The notes under the pieces are model-generated. The model was given only the letters and a program-made list of their open reading frames with translations, ran no database searches and had not been told where the DNA came from. The translations under genes and the position numbers were made by a program. A stretch of 64,000 nucleotides of DNA, taken from Telmatospirillum sp. (GTDB lineage: Bacteria > Pseudomonadota > Alphaproteobacteria > Rhodospirillales > Magnetospirillaceae). Below, piece after piece: positions 40,367 through 50,216 of this stretch. Numbering within the stretch: position 1 is the stretch's first letter; each line of letters starts with the position of its first letter. The DNA is taken from NCBI GenBank assembly GCA_009712185.1, contig WASQ01000126.1, forward strand, positions 101,914-165,913, read 5' to 3'.

Positions 40367-41050
40367 TCAGGAGGCCAGACGGACGGGGCCAAGTCCTTCG
40401 GCGGAGCCGGTGAGGACCACCTCTCCCCCCTCCATCCAGATCGCGCCCGCCTTCTGGAGTTTCACCAGAGTCCGCGACAGAACCTCGGGCCCGGTCCCCG
40501 CCATGAAGGCGAGGTCCTTTTTCGACACCGGCAACGGGAACCGCCGGCATCCGCCCGACAGGTCTTCCAAAAGCGACAGAACTCTGGCTTCCACCGACAG
40601 GCTGGCCTGGCGCTGTGCGAAATTGCTGAAGGCGTGGCTTTCCGAGGCCACCGCGCGCATCAGGCCGAGCGAAAAACCGCCCCCCGCCGCCATGGCCGCC
40701 AGCAGATCGGCCTCGGGCAGCGGACAGACCACGGTCTCCTCGACCGCGCGCGCCGATGTGCGATGTTCATGACCGTCGAACAGGTCGGCGCATCCCAGCA
40801 ATTCTCCGGGCCGGACCAGACGCAGGATCGCGACACCGCCATTGTCGTCGACATATTCGAGGACCAGCGCGCCGGACAGAACCGAAAAGGCGGACAGACA
40901 GTCCGCCCCCTGGTCGAACAGATAGGCGCCACGGGCGACACGCTGGAGATGACGGGTTTCGCGGCAGCGCCCCGCGCCGCACTCGCCGGCCCCAAGGCCA
41001 CAGGGCTCGACGCAGGACATCGGATAGGATCGGATGGCGGCGATGGACAT
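40367..41050 (-). CDS. Crp/Fnr family transcriptional regulator with N-terminal cysteine cluster
   Basis: CVEPCGLGAGECGAGRC + VVCPLP (FNR C122-like position), cNMP-binding fold, C-terminal HTH. Confidence 0.88.
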   Translation of the reverse strand: MSIAAIRSYPMSCVEPCGLGAGECGAGRCRETRHLQRVARGAYLFDQGADCLSAFSVLSGALVLEYVDDNGGVAILRLVRPGELLGCADLFDGHEHRTSARAVEETVVCPLPEADLLAAMAAGGGFSLGLMRAVASESHAFSNFAQRQASLSVEARVLSLLEDLSGGCRRFPLPVSKKDLAFMAGTGPEVLSRTLVKLQKAGAIWMEGGEVVLTGSAEGLGPVRLAS

Positions 41051-41223
41051 CTCTGGCGTTCCCCGGCAACAACCCCAAGGATCGCGCGGTCATGTCAAGG
41101 CAGCCAGCCAAGAAAGGTAAAGGGATCTGTAAAGAAATGTAAGGATCCCCGGAACGGGCACCGAAGGGCGCGGCGAGGAAACCCGGGGACCGGAGAGACA
41201 CGCCCGGCGCGCCCCGCGGCCTG

Positions 41224-41970
41224 TCAGGCCGGGTCGCCGGTCTCCGCCGCCAGGCAGTATCCGACCCCGTGAACGGATTTGATCAGGCGCGGATAGCGGC
41301 CATCGGCCTCCAGCTTGCGGCGCAGATTGCCGACGTGGACGTCGATGCTGCGCTCCAGCGGCGACCAGTCCCGGCCCTTCGCCGCCTCCGAAAGCTCCTG
41401 CCGGCTCACGGCGCGGCCCGGTGGGGAGGCGAGGCAGAGAAGAATGGCGAACTCCATCGTGGTCAGCGCGACCGGCCGGCCATCCGGTGCCGTCAGGTCC
41501 TGACGTTGCGTGTTGAACGACCATCCCTCGAAATGGATCACCGGAGACGGCGCCGCCCCGACGGCATCCGGCGGCGGGGTCTGCGCCGCCATGACCGGTG
41601 TCTGAAGACGCCGCAACAGGGCCTTCACGCGCGCCAGCAATTCCCGCAAAGGAAACGGCTTCGCGATGTAGTCGTCCGCCCCGACCTCAAGCCCGACGAC
41701 ACGGTCCACCAGATCCGTCCGACCGGTGATCATGATGATTCCCACCCCGGACCGGGTCCGGAGCTGGCGGGCCAGGGAAAACCCGTCCTCGCCGGGAAGA
41801 TTGACGTCCAGCAGGACAATGCGGACGCCGTCGTCCAGGGATCGGGCCATTCCCTCTCCATCGGCGGCCTCAACCACATCGAAGCCCTGGTCCGACAGGT
41901 AAAGGGCGACCGTCCCCCGCAGATCGGCGTCGTCCTCGACGATCAGAATTTTCGATTTGTCCTGGGTCAT
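41224..41970 (-). CDS. OmpR-family response regulator
   Basis: KILIVEDDADLRGTVALYLSDQGFDVVEA...IVLLDVNLPGEDGF...winged HTH RSIDVHVGNLRRKLEADGRYPRLIKSVHGVGYCL. Confidence 0.93.
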   Translation of the reverse strand: MTQDKSKILIVEDDADLRGTVALYLSDQGFDVVEAADGEGMARSLDDGVRIVLLDVNLPGEDGFSLARQLRTRSGVGIIMITGRTDLVDRVVGLEVGADDYIAKPFPLRELLARVKALLRRLQTPVMAAQTPPPDAVGAAPSPVIHFEGWSFNTQRQDLTAPDGRPVALTTMEFAILLCLASPPGRAVSRQELSEAAKGRDWSPLERSIDVHVGNLRRKLEADGRYPRLIKSVHGVGYCLAAETGDPA

Positions 41971-42223
41971 GGATGGACCCTCGTCATCCCCATTCCTGCG
42001 AGCCAAGCTGCGCCATTGGTAACCGGGGCAAAACGGGCGGGCAAACGCCCCCTCCCTCTTCCGGGACGGGAAACGGACTGCATGTCCGGAGGCCCTCCTG
42101 CCGCTCTCCCTCATAAGCCTTTGACATGTAACACGGTGACGCGAGGGTCGTCTTCCCGATTTGTTCAGCCTAAGATCCCGGAGCCGGTCGCGGCATGTCG
42201 CCTCAAAGACAAAAGGCCCTGTT

Positions 42224-44425
42224 ATGGTCGCCCCACCCTCCCTGTTCCGATCGCTCACGCTGCGTTATGTGCTGGCCCTGGCCCTGGTCGGATCCCTGGC
42301 GACAACGGCCTTCCTGTTCCTGCACAAGGTCATCCTGCGCCACGAGAACGAAGCGGCCGTGGTCAATCTGTCGGGTCGCCAGCGGATGTTGAGCCAGCGC
42401 ATCACTCTGGCCGCCTCGCTGGCGATGGACTCGGCCGACCCGGCGCGGCGCCGGTTCTGGCTGGACGAACTGACCGCGGCCGCCAGCCTGATGGAACGGT
42501 CTCACGAGGCGCTGACCAAAGGCGACCCGGACCTCGAAATCCCGGCCGATCTGGCCGCTTCGATCGGCCCCCTCTATGCGGCGCGACCGGACGAGGTCTC
42601 GCGTCAGGTCGCCGAGTTTCTGGCCGATGCCCGGGCCCTGGCCGCGTCCGACGGCCCCATTGATCCCGCCGATCCGGCCTATCAGCGGATCCTGGCCCGA
42701 TCCTCCCAGGTGCTGTCCGGTCTCGACGATGTGGTCAGCCGCTATCAGGCCGAAGTGGAACAGCGTGTCCGCACGCTGGAACAGCTTGAAACCGGCGTCT
42801 GGCTGGTGACTCTCGTCGTCCTGACGCTGGAGGCCCTGTTCATCTTCCGTCCGATGACAAGACGCGTGCAATCCCTGCTTCAACGCGAGGCGGAACGCCG
42901 GGAGGCCGCGGAACAGCAGTCCATCGACGACCAGCGGCGGGCGGAAACCCTGGTGGATACGATCGCCGACGCCGTCGTCACCATCGATCAGGACGGTTTG
43001 ATCCGGACGTTCAGCCCCTCGGCGGAACGGATGTTCGGCTGGTCGCGGACGGAAATGCTGGGCCGCGAGGTGGGAGACCTGATGCCGGACAGCTATCAGC
43101 GGCGGCACAAGGACATTCTTCGGCATTACATGGGCGGCGGCGCGCCCAGGGTGATCGGCGTCGGCCTTGAGGTCGAAGGCCGCCACCGAGACGGCAGCAC
43201 CTTCCCGCTGGAACTGGCGCTGGGGGAATGGCAATCCGAGGGGCGGAGGTTTTTTACCGCGGTGATGCGCGATGTCACGCAGCGCAAGGCATTGGAGGAG
43301 TCGGTCCGGCGCGCCCAGAAAATGGAGGTCGTGGGCCAGTTGGCGGGAGGCATTGCCCACGATTTCAACAATCTTCTGGGCATCATTTCGGGCAATCTCG
43401 AAATGCTGGAGGAACGGCTGAAGGACAACCCGGCCCTGCTCAAAAGGGTCGAGGTGGCCCAGCATGCGGCGGCCAGGGGGGCCGATCTCACCCGAAAGCT
43501 GCTGTCCTTCTCGGGCAGCCGGACCAGCCAGCCCCAGACGGTCGATGTCAATGCGGTGATCCGGGCCGGCAACGATCTTCTCGGCCGGCTTCAAACCGCC
43601 GGCATAGAGGTCGATCTCGCGCTGGAGGACGGCCTGCCGCCGGTCCATATCGATCCGGGAGAGTTCGAGGACGCCCTGATCAACCTCGTCCTGAATGCGC
43701 GGGACGCCATGCCCGGAGGTGGAACCATCGTCATCGCGACCTCCGTTTTCCAGCCGGAGGACGCCTCCCCGGAAGTGGTGGTCAGTGTCGCCGACACGGG
43801 CGTCGGCATTGATTTCGCCGATCAGAAAAAGATTTTCGAGCCTTTCTACAGCAGCAAGCCGCCGGGCAAGGGAACGGGCCTCGGGCTGGTCACGGTCGAC
43901 AGTTTCGTGCGGCATTCCCGGGGACGAATCACCGTCTATTCCGCTCCGGGGCGGGGCACCACCTTCCGGATTTCTCTCCCCGCCCTGGCCGCCACCCCGA
44001 CCGATGCGCCGGGACCGGTACCTGGCGGCACCGAAACGCTTCTGATCGTGGACGATGAGGCGGAATTGAAAGCCCTGCTTTGCGGCCAGCTCGAAAGCCT
44101 CGGGTACCGCTGCCTTCCGGCTGGCGACGCCGACGCCGCCCTCGCCATTCTGGAGGAAAGGCGCGACATCGCCCTGGTCATCACCGACGTGATCATGCCC
44201 GGCACCCTCGACGGGGTGGACCTCGCCCGCCGGGCCCTGCAATCCCGGCCCGGCCTCAAAGTTCTGCTGATGACCGGATTTGCGGCAAGAAGCTCGGACG
44301 ATCTGCTGCGGCAGGTGCCATCCGCCGGGGTCATCGCCAAGCCCTACCGGCGACGCGACATCGCCGAACGGATCCGGGCCTTGCTGGATGCTCCGTCACC
44401 GTCCCCCGCCGATGCCCCTTTATGA
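42224..44425 (+). CDS. hybrid sensor histidine kinase with NarX/PilJ-type N-terminal domain, PAS, HisKA, HATPase and REC
   Basis: VVNLSGRQRMLSQRITLAASLA (P-box-like), PAS, QLAGGIAHDFNNLLGIISGNLEML, LLIVDDEAELKALLC...ITDVIMPG. Confidence 0.92.
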   Translation: MVAPPSLFRSLTLRYVLALALVGSLATTAFLFLHKVILRHENEAAVVNLSGRQRMLSQRITLAASLAMDSADPARRRFWLDELTAAASLMERSHEALTKGDPDLEIPADLAASIGPLYAARPDEVSRQVAEFLADARALAASDGPIDPADPAYQRILARSSQVLSGLDDVVSRYQAEVEQRVRTLEQLETGVWLVTLVVLTLEALFIFRPMTRRVQSLLQREAERREAAEQQSIDDQRRAETLVDTIADAVVTIDQDGLIRTFSPSAERMFGWSRTEMLGREVGDLMPDSYQRRHKDILRHYMGGGAPRVIGVGLEVEGRHRDGSTFPLELALGEWQSEGRRFFTAVMRDVTQRKALEESVRRAQKMEVVGQLAGGIAHDFNNLLGIISGNLEMLEERLKDNPALLKRVEVAQHAAARGADLTRKLLSFSGSRTSQPQTVDVNAVIRAGNDLLGRLQTAGIEVDLALEDGLPPVHIDPGEFEDALINLVLNARDAMPGGGTIVIATSVFQPEDASPEVVVSVADTGVGIDFADQKKIFEPFYSSKPPGKGTGLGLVTVDSFVRHSRGRITVYSAPGRGTTFRISLPALAATPTDAPGPVPGGTETLLIVDDEAELKALLCGQLESLGYRCLPAGDADAALAILEERRDIALVITDVIMPGTLDGVDLARRALQSRPGLKVLLMTGFAARSSDDLLRQVPSAGVIAKPYRRRDIAERIRALLDAPSPSPADAPL

Positions 44426-44437
44426 CGGCGCCGCCGG

Positions 44438-45673
44438 TCAGCCCGGCACGCCCTGCGCCATCCGGCGCCGGTAGCGACGGGCCCGGCAGGCATCGGATAT
44501 CTGTTGCAGAACCAGCGCCCGCAAGGGCGAGACCCGGGGATCGGTATCCCGGCCTCGCCCCAGCCTTCGCAACTGAAATCTGACCACCGCCATGGCGGCC
44601 AGCGACGCCAAAGGTTTGTTCCGCCACCGGATCGGCGCCAGTTCCGGAGCGCTGTCCCGGCCAAGGCGCCAGTCATCGGGCAAATGCGGATCGATGGCCA
44701 AAGCGGTCCCGATGCCCACCATGGCAACCCCGCTTCCGATCACCTGTTCCGCGACCGGACGACGGCGGATCCCGCCCGTGACCATGACGGGCATCGCCGC
44801 CACAGCCTGGATATCGCGGGCGAAATCGGCGAAATAGGCCTCACGGGCAAGGGTCCGGCCATCCCGCGCCTCGCCCTGCATGGCCGGCGCCTCATAGCTT
44901 CCGCCCGAAATTTCCACCAGATCGACGGCCTGTTCACCCAGCCACGCCACCACGCGGCGGGCCTCGTCGGGATCGAACCCTCCGCGCTGGAAATCGGCGG
45001 AGTTGAGCTTCACGGCCACCGCGAACCCGGGCGACACCAGGACGCGAACGGCCTTGACGATGTCCAGAAGCAGCCGCGCCCGGTTCTCCAGGCAGCCGCC
45101 CCAGGCGTCCTCTCTGCGGTTGGTCAGCGGCGACAGGAACTGGCTCACCAGATAGCCGTGCGCCGCGTGGATCTCCACGCCGGTGAAGCCCGCCCGCTCT
45201 GCCAGCCGGGCGGTTTGCGCGAAACGGCGGATCACCTCCCCGATGGCATCCGCGGTCATCTCCCGGGGCGTGTTGAAATATCGGGACATTTTGCCCAACT
45301 CAAGGGGAACTGCCGATGGCGCCCAGGTCGGCTGACCGAGATTGCCGGGCATCTGGCGGCCGGGATGGTTGATCTGCAACCAGATCTGCGCCCCCCTGGA
45401 CCGGCCGATCGACGCCCAGCGGCGGAACCGGTCCAGATGCCGGTCGTTTTCCAGCACCATCGCGCCGGCTCCCGTCAGGGCGCGGCCATCGACCATGACA
45501 TTGCCGGAGATGATCAGACCGGCGCCGCCCTCCGCCCAGGCCTCATAGAGGCGCAGGACCGTCCCGGACGGGGCGTGGTCCGCATCCGCCATGGTCTCTT
45601 CCATGGCGGCTTTGGCGATGCGGTTCGGAATCGATGAACCATTGGGAAGCACCAGCGTATCGAACAGGGACAT
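44438..45673 (-). CDS. NADH:flavin oxidoreductase / old yellow enzyme family
   Basis: LPNGSSIPNRIAKAAMEE, GFTGVEIHAAHGYLVSQFLSPLTNRR. Confidence 0.92.
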   Translation of the reverse strand: MSLFDTLVLPNGSSIPNRIAKAAMEETMADADHAPSGTVLRLYEAWAEGGAGLIISGNVMVDGRALTGAGAMVLENDRHLDRFRRWASIGRSRGAQIWLQINHPGRQMPGNLGQPTWAPSAVPLELGKMSRYFNTPREMTADAIGEVIRRFAQTARLAERAGFTGVEIHAAHGYLVSQFLSPLTNRREDAWGGCLENRARLLLDIVKAVRVLVSPGFAVAVKLNSADFQRGGFDPDEARRVVAWLGEQAVDLVEISGGSYEAPAMQGEARDGRTLAREAYFADFARDIQAVAAMPVMVTGGIRRRPVAEQVIGSGVAMVGIGTALAIDPHLPDDWRLGRDSAPELAPIRWRNKPLASLAAMAVVRFQLRRLGRGRDTDPRVSPLRALVLQQISDACRARRYRRRMAQGVPG

Positions 45674-45709
45674 GGGGAAAACCTCGTTTCAATCTGGTGC
45701 AACCCTAAG

Positions 45710-45727
45710 ATTAAAGTTAACGTTAAT
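45710..45727. promoter_or_regulatory. candidate MerR-type operator (attaaagttaacgttaat)
   Basis: Imperfect palindrome in the divergent intergenic region of the OYE and MerR genes. Confidence 0.5.
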
Positions 45728-45753
45728 GTCAATAGGTGACAGGAGGTCCCGCA

Positions 45754-46257
45754 ATGAGGATTGGGGAGCTGGCGCGTCGGAGTGGTTTGACGGCATCGCG
45801 CATCCGCTTCTACGAGGCGGTCGGCCTGGTCCGGCCGGCCGCGCGGCGGGCTAACGGCTATCGCGACTATCCCGGAGAAACGGTCTGGATCCTGGAAATC
45901 ATCACCATCGCCCAGCGGGCGGGATTTTCCCTGGAGGAAATCCGCCCCCTCCTGCCGACGCAGTCCGATCATTGGCGGCGCGACCAGCTTCTGGACGCTT
46001 TGAAGCGGAAAGTCGTCGAAATCGAGGCGATGCAAAAACGCCTGGACCAGAACCGGACGCAGCTTCTCATCGCCATCGAAGGCATCGAGACCGCACCGGA
46101 CGGGATCGGATGTTCCGACCTGCCGGAGCGTCTGCTGAACCGCCTGAAGAAGGAAAAGGAACCGGCGGAGATGGACACGGCCCGGGAGGGAGGCGCCCCT
46201 GCCCTCCGGAAAACCGGCCGCGTTTTTCCCGCCGAGATGCAAAAATTGAACAGATGA
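45754..46257 (+). CDS. MerR family transcriptional regulator
   Basis: MRIGELARRSGLTASRIRFYEAVGLVRPAARRANGYRDY. Confidence 0.93.
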   Translation: MRIGELARRSGLTASRIRFYEAVGLVRPAARRANGYRDYPGETVWILEIITIAQRAGFSLEEIRPLLPTQSDHWRRDQLLDALKRKVVEIEAMQKRLDQNRTQLLIAIEGIETAPDGIGCSDLPERLLNRLKKEKEPAEMDTAREGGAPALRKTGRVFPAEMQKLNR

Positions 46258-46299
46258 TATCAACCGGAGATGAGGATTGCTCATCGCCGGTTGGCGGGC

Positions 46300-46396
46300 C
46301 CACCCCGGGCCCGCGAGCGGATAGCGAGCGAAGCCAAGGGTTTCGGAGAAATCCGCCCGGCTGAGGCCTGCGCTGATCGGTTCCGATCAGCGCAGG
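46300..46396 (-). repeat. dispersed repeat family 2, copy A (hairpin plus conserved tail) at the gltA 3' end
   Basis: cctgcgctgatcgg-tt-ccgatcagcgcagg hairpin plus tail matching 58396-58497 in the same gene-relative orientation. Confidence 0.8.
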
Positions 46397-47970
46397 CTGG
46401 TATTAGTCCTTGCGAATGGACAGGGGCGGGCGGGAGAGCGTGTGGAAGAAATCCACCAGTGGCTCCGGCGTCCCTGCCGGAGTCCGCCCGCGAAAGGGGC
46501 GGAATTTCTGAACGTCGGCTTCGCCGGAACACAGGCCCGGACGCCCGTCCCATCTTGTCCGGCGCCCCCGGTGAAAACCGCTCCTGATGCGGCGCCCCCG
46601 GTGAAAACCGCTCCTGATGCGGCGATCCGGGCCGATCGCCGCATCAGGAGAATCCCGGCGCACGGCTCGCGCTGGTCGAGCGCGACATAGTCGCGCTGCG
46701 GCGGCCCCATATAATGCTGGCGCGGCCGGCCGATGGTCAGCGGACCTCCGTCGACCATCTCCTTCCATTGGGCGATCCAGCCCGACGTCCGCGCAAGCGC
46801 GAACAGCGGCGTGAACATCTGGGTCGGGAAGCCCATGGCCGACAGCGTGATCCCCGAATAGAAATCGACATTGGGATAAAGCTGACGGTCGATGAAATAG
46901 GAATCGCTGAGGGCGATCCGTTCCAGTTCCCGGGCGATGTCCAGCAGTTCGGTCCGGGCGTCGAGACCGGCCAGAACCTTCTCGCTTTCCTTGCGGATGA
47001 TAAGCGCGCGGGGATCGTAGTTCTTATAGACCCGATGTCCGAATCCCATCAGGCGATCGCTGCTTTCCTTGCTTTTGACCTGTTCCAGGAAGGCCGGGAT
47101 GCTGTCGCGGCTGCCGATGCGTTCCAGCATGCCGAGAACCGCCTCATTGGCGCCGCCATGAGCGGCCCCCCAGAGAGCGACGATTCCCGCCGAAATGGCC
47201 GCATAAGGCTCAACCCCGGTGGATCCGGCCAGCCGGACGGTGGAGGTCGACGCGTTCTGCTCATGGTCGGCATGCAGGATGAAAATCCGGTCCAGCGCCC
47301 CGGCAACCGTCGGATTGACCGTGTAAGGCGCCCCGTCGGACGATGCGAAACACATGCGGATGAAGTTCTCGGTATAGCCGAGATCATCGCGCGGATAGAT
47401 GAAGGGCTTTCCCTGAATGTAGCGCAGAGCCAGTGCCGTGATGGTCGGGATCTTGGCGATCAGATTGAGGGCCACCTGATTGCGCCCCTCCTTTGTCGAG
47501 ACATCGAAATCGGTGTCGAACGCGCCCAGCGCCATCACCATGTTCTCGATCAGCACCATCGGATGGGTATCGCGCTTATTGCGCCGCAGGATCTCGATCA
47601 TCTGCTCATGCACCGGCATCCGGCGCAGGGTTTCCCGTTCGAATTCGGCGAACTGCCGGCTGTTGGGCAGTTCGCCGTGCAGCAGCAGATAGGCGGCTTC
47701 GAGATAGCTGCCCTGTTCCGCCAGTTGTTCGATCGGATAACCGCGGTAGAGCAGCATCCCCTTGCTGCCGTCAATGTAGGTGATGGCCGACTGGCAGCTT
47801 GCCGTCGAGGTATAGCCGGGATCGAAGGTCATCACGCCATGTCGGGCAAACAGGTTTCGGATGTCCACCGCCGGTCGCCCGAAGGAATCGATCATGACCC
47901 GGAGATCGATCGCCTGATCTCCGATAACCAGCTTGGCGATGTTCTGACTGTCTTTATCCGATACCATCAC
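46387..47970 (-). CDS. gltA: citrate synthase with anomalous ~93-residue C-terminal extension
   Basis: Full citrate synthase to GRPRQHYMGPPQRDYVALDQR; the ORF then continues through hairpin and tandem repeats. Confidence 0.93.
   Translation of the reverse strand: MMVSDKDSQNIAKLVIGDQAIDLRVMIDSFGRPAVDIRNLFARHGVMTFDPGYTSTASCQSAITYIDGSKGMLLYRGYPIEQLAEQGSYLEAAYLLLHGELPNSRQFAEFERETLRRMPVHEQMIEILRRNKRDTHPMVLIENMVMALGAFDTDFDVSTKEGRNQVALNLIAKIPTITALALRYIQGKPFIYPRDDLGYTENFIRMCFASSDGAPYTVNPTVAGALDRIFILHADHEQNASTSTVRLAGSTGVEPYAAISAGIVALWGAAHGGANEAVLGMLERIGSRDSIPAFLEQVKSKESSDRLMGFGHRVYKNYDPRALIIRKESEKVLAGLDARTELLDIARELERIALSDSYFIDRQLYPNVDFYSGITLSAMGFPTQMFTPLFALARTSGWIAQWKEMVDGGPLTIGRPRQHYMGPPQRDYVALDQREPCAGILLMRRSARIAASGAVFTGGAASGAVFTGGAGQDGTGVRACVPAKPTFRNSAPFAGGLRQGRRSHWWISSTRSPARPCPFARTNTSLR
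46561..46620. repeat. 30-bp perfect tandem duplication
   Basis: ggcgcccccggtgaaaaccgctcctgatgc x2 (46561-46590, 46591-46620). Confidence 0.95.
46611..46650 (-). terminator. perfect 17-bp hairpin inside the gltA ORF extension (probable ancestral gltA terminator)
   Basis: ctcctgatgcggcgatc-cgggcc-gatcgccgcatcaggag; minus strand then cggttttc. Confidence 0.65.
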
Positions 47971-48091
47971 AAATCCTCTCCTGGCCCGAACCCGGTCGAC
48001 AGGGGTCGACCGGCCTCTTCAGCCCACGTCCGTAACGCAAGACAAACTGTAGCGGAGCTCGTTCCCTGACAGCGGCGCAGATTTGGCCGGT

Positions 48092-48119
48092 CAGTCTTGC
48101 GAAATAGAAATACCGCAAG
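48092..48119 (-). terminator. hairpin gtcttgcg...cgcaagac downstream of the chemoreceptor gene
   Basis: 8-bp perfect stem with 12-nt loop. Confidence 0.4.
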
Positions 48120-48216
48120 ACCCCTCAAAATTGAAGCGATCTTTCGAGGGGTATTGGGAAATCGGCCAGAGAATCGGCTCACTCGCAGCCGATTCGTCCG
48201 GAATCAGGAAGGAGAA

Positions 48217-49899
48217 TCAACCATTTCGCACTGATTTTAAGAATACATCTACCTTAGCGTCCAGTGCCGCGACCTGTTCGGTCAGTTGCCGCGATGTGGA
48301 CAGAACTTCGCCGGCCAGGTGATCATTGGAAATGGTGGCGTTTCTCACCTCCTCGATATTGCCGGACACGCCGTCCGCCGCCATCGCCGCCTGCTGGACA
48401 TTCCGGCTGATCTCGCGGGTCGCCGATCCCTGCTGTTCGACCGCCGTCAGAATGGCCGTTGCGATCGCATCGATCCGGCCGATCACCGTCCCGATCTCCT
48501 TTATCTCGGCAACCGCCTCACGCGTCACGGACTGGATCGCCCCCACCTGCTCGGCGATTTCACTGGTAGCCCGTCCGGTCTGGTTCGCCAGCGCCTTGAC
48601 CTCCGCCGCCACGACGGAGAATCCCTTGCCCGCCTCGCCGGCGCGCGCCGCTTCGATGGTCGCATTCAACGCCAGAAGATTGGTCTGCCCGGCGATCGAA
48701 TTGATCAGATCGATCACCGTGCCGATGCGGTCCGCCGCCGCCACCATGCTGGCAACATGCCGGTTGGCCTTGTCGGCCAGCGCCACGGCCTGCCCCGCCA
48801 CTTCGGACGATGTGGTCACCTGCCGGCCGATCTCATCGACCGAAGCCGCCAGTTCCTCCGCGGCCGCCGCGACCGTCTGCACATTTCCCGATGACTGCTC
48901 GGTCGCCGCGGACATCACGCCGGCCAGTTCCCCCATCCGGGTATTGGCGGCGCACATCCCGTCGACCTTCGCCTCGACATCCTGGGCCTTGTCGGCGACC
49001 GTGTCGATCAGCCGTCCCACGGTGCTTTCGAACTCGTCGGCAAGTCGCACGGAGGCCTCCTTGCGTTCCGCGTCGACCCGTTGTTTCGTCACTTCCCGCT
49101 CCTCCTCAAGGGTCCGGCGCGCCAGCGCATTTTCCTTGAAGATCAGGACCGCGCGCCCCATCGCCCCAAGTTCGTCGGCCCGCTGCGCCTGGGGAAGGTC
49201 GACCGAAAGATCGCCATCGGCAAGCTGGCGCATTCTTGCGTTGAGGTCCCGGATGACCGAACTCAGTCTGATCCCGACGGCGGACAGCAGCACGATGGCG
49301 GGAACGCCGAGGACGCCGGCCACCAGCAACAGCTTCCACAACATGCGTCTGAAATGATTGTCGACGTCATCCATATAGACGCCGGTCCCGACAATCAGCG
49401 ACCAGGGCTTGAATGCCTTGAAATAGGAGATCTTGGGAACCAGATGGCCCGGCTCCTTCTCCCACTGGTAGGGAACCGTCGCGCTGCCGTCGGCGGCAAC
49501 TAGGCGCACCGCCTCGCCGATAAAGGACCGCCCGGACGGATCCTTGAAGGTCGTCAGATCCTTGCCCACCAGATCGGGCTTTTTGCGATGGGCCAGTGTT
49601 ATGCCGTCGTTTCGGAGGACGAACAGATAATCGTCCTCGCCATAGGCGATGCTTCCGACATCGGCAAGGAAGGCCTGCCGGGCCTGCTCTCCCGTCATCT
49701 GGCCGGATCTTTCCAGGGCCTCGTACCGGGCCGCCAGGGACAGAGCCGTGTCGACCACCTGATGCAGAGAGAGGACCCTGTCCTCGACCATTTTCTGATG
49801 ACTGAGGAAAACCGCCGCCGCCACCACCGCCGCCAACGCGATACCGGCGACGCTGACCAATCCCAGGAATTTCCCCCGAACGGACTGGAAGATCCCCAT
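48217..49899 (-). CDS. methyl-accepting chemotaxis protein with Cache sensor domain
   Basis: [30 protein letters not shown] (single Cache), [36 protein letters not shown]. Confidence 0.93.
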   Translation of the reverse strand: MGIFQSVRGKFLGLVSVAGIALAAVVAAAVFLSHQKMVEDRVLSLHQVVDTALSLAARYEALERSGQMTGEQARQAFLADVGSIAYGEDDYLFVLRNDGITLAHRKKPDLVGKDLTTFKDPSGRSFIGEAVRLVAADGSATVPYQWEKEPGHLVPKISYFKAFKPWSLIVGTGVYMDDVDNHFRRMLWKLLLVAGVLGVPAIVLLSAVGIRLSSVIRDLNARMRQLADGDLSVDLPQAQRADELGAMGRAVLIFKENALARRTLEEEREVTKQRVDAERKEASVRLADEFESTVGRLIDTVADKAQDVEAKVDGMCAANTRMGELAGVMSAATEQSSGNVQTVAAAAEELAASVDEIGRQVTTSSEVAGQAVALADKANRHVASMVAAADRIGTVIDLINSIAGQTNLLALNATIEAARAGEAGKGFSVVAAEVKALANQTGRATSEIAEQVGAIQSVTREAVAEIKEIGTVIGRIDAIATAILTAVEQQGSATREISRNVQQAAMAADGVSGNIEEVRNATISNDHLAGEVLSTSRQLTEQVAALDAKVDVFLKSVRNG

Positions 49900-50216
49900 C
49901 GTCGTCTCCCACCACCATGAACAAACAACCAGAGAGTATATGATGTCCAAGTACAATTGTCGTAGATACCCCCATTTGCGGACTCTCTGGCGCCCGAACG
50001 GCGGTGCCGGCGGTATTCGTCACCGCATCTGCGCTCCGTCATCCGGCGAAGCCCGGCGCTCGGGGATGTCCGCCTGACCGGGAAGGCGGGTTCAGGCCAT
50101 GACACGGATCGATGTCCCAATTCGGGTTTGCAACCCGGCCCGGTGATCAGGTCTCTTGCCGGGCCCGTTAGGGCGGTGCGATAACAACCCGTCCAGAATT
50201 TTCCGGAAATCCCGCC

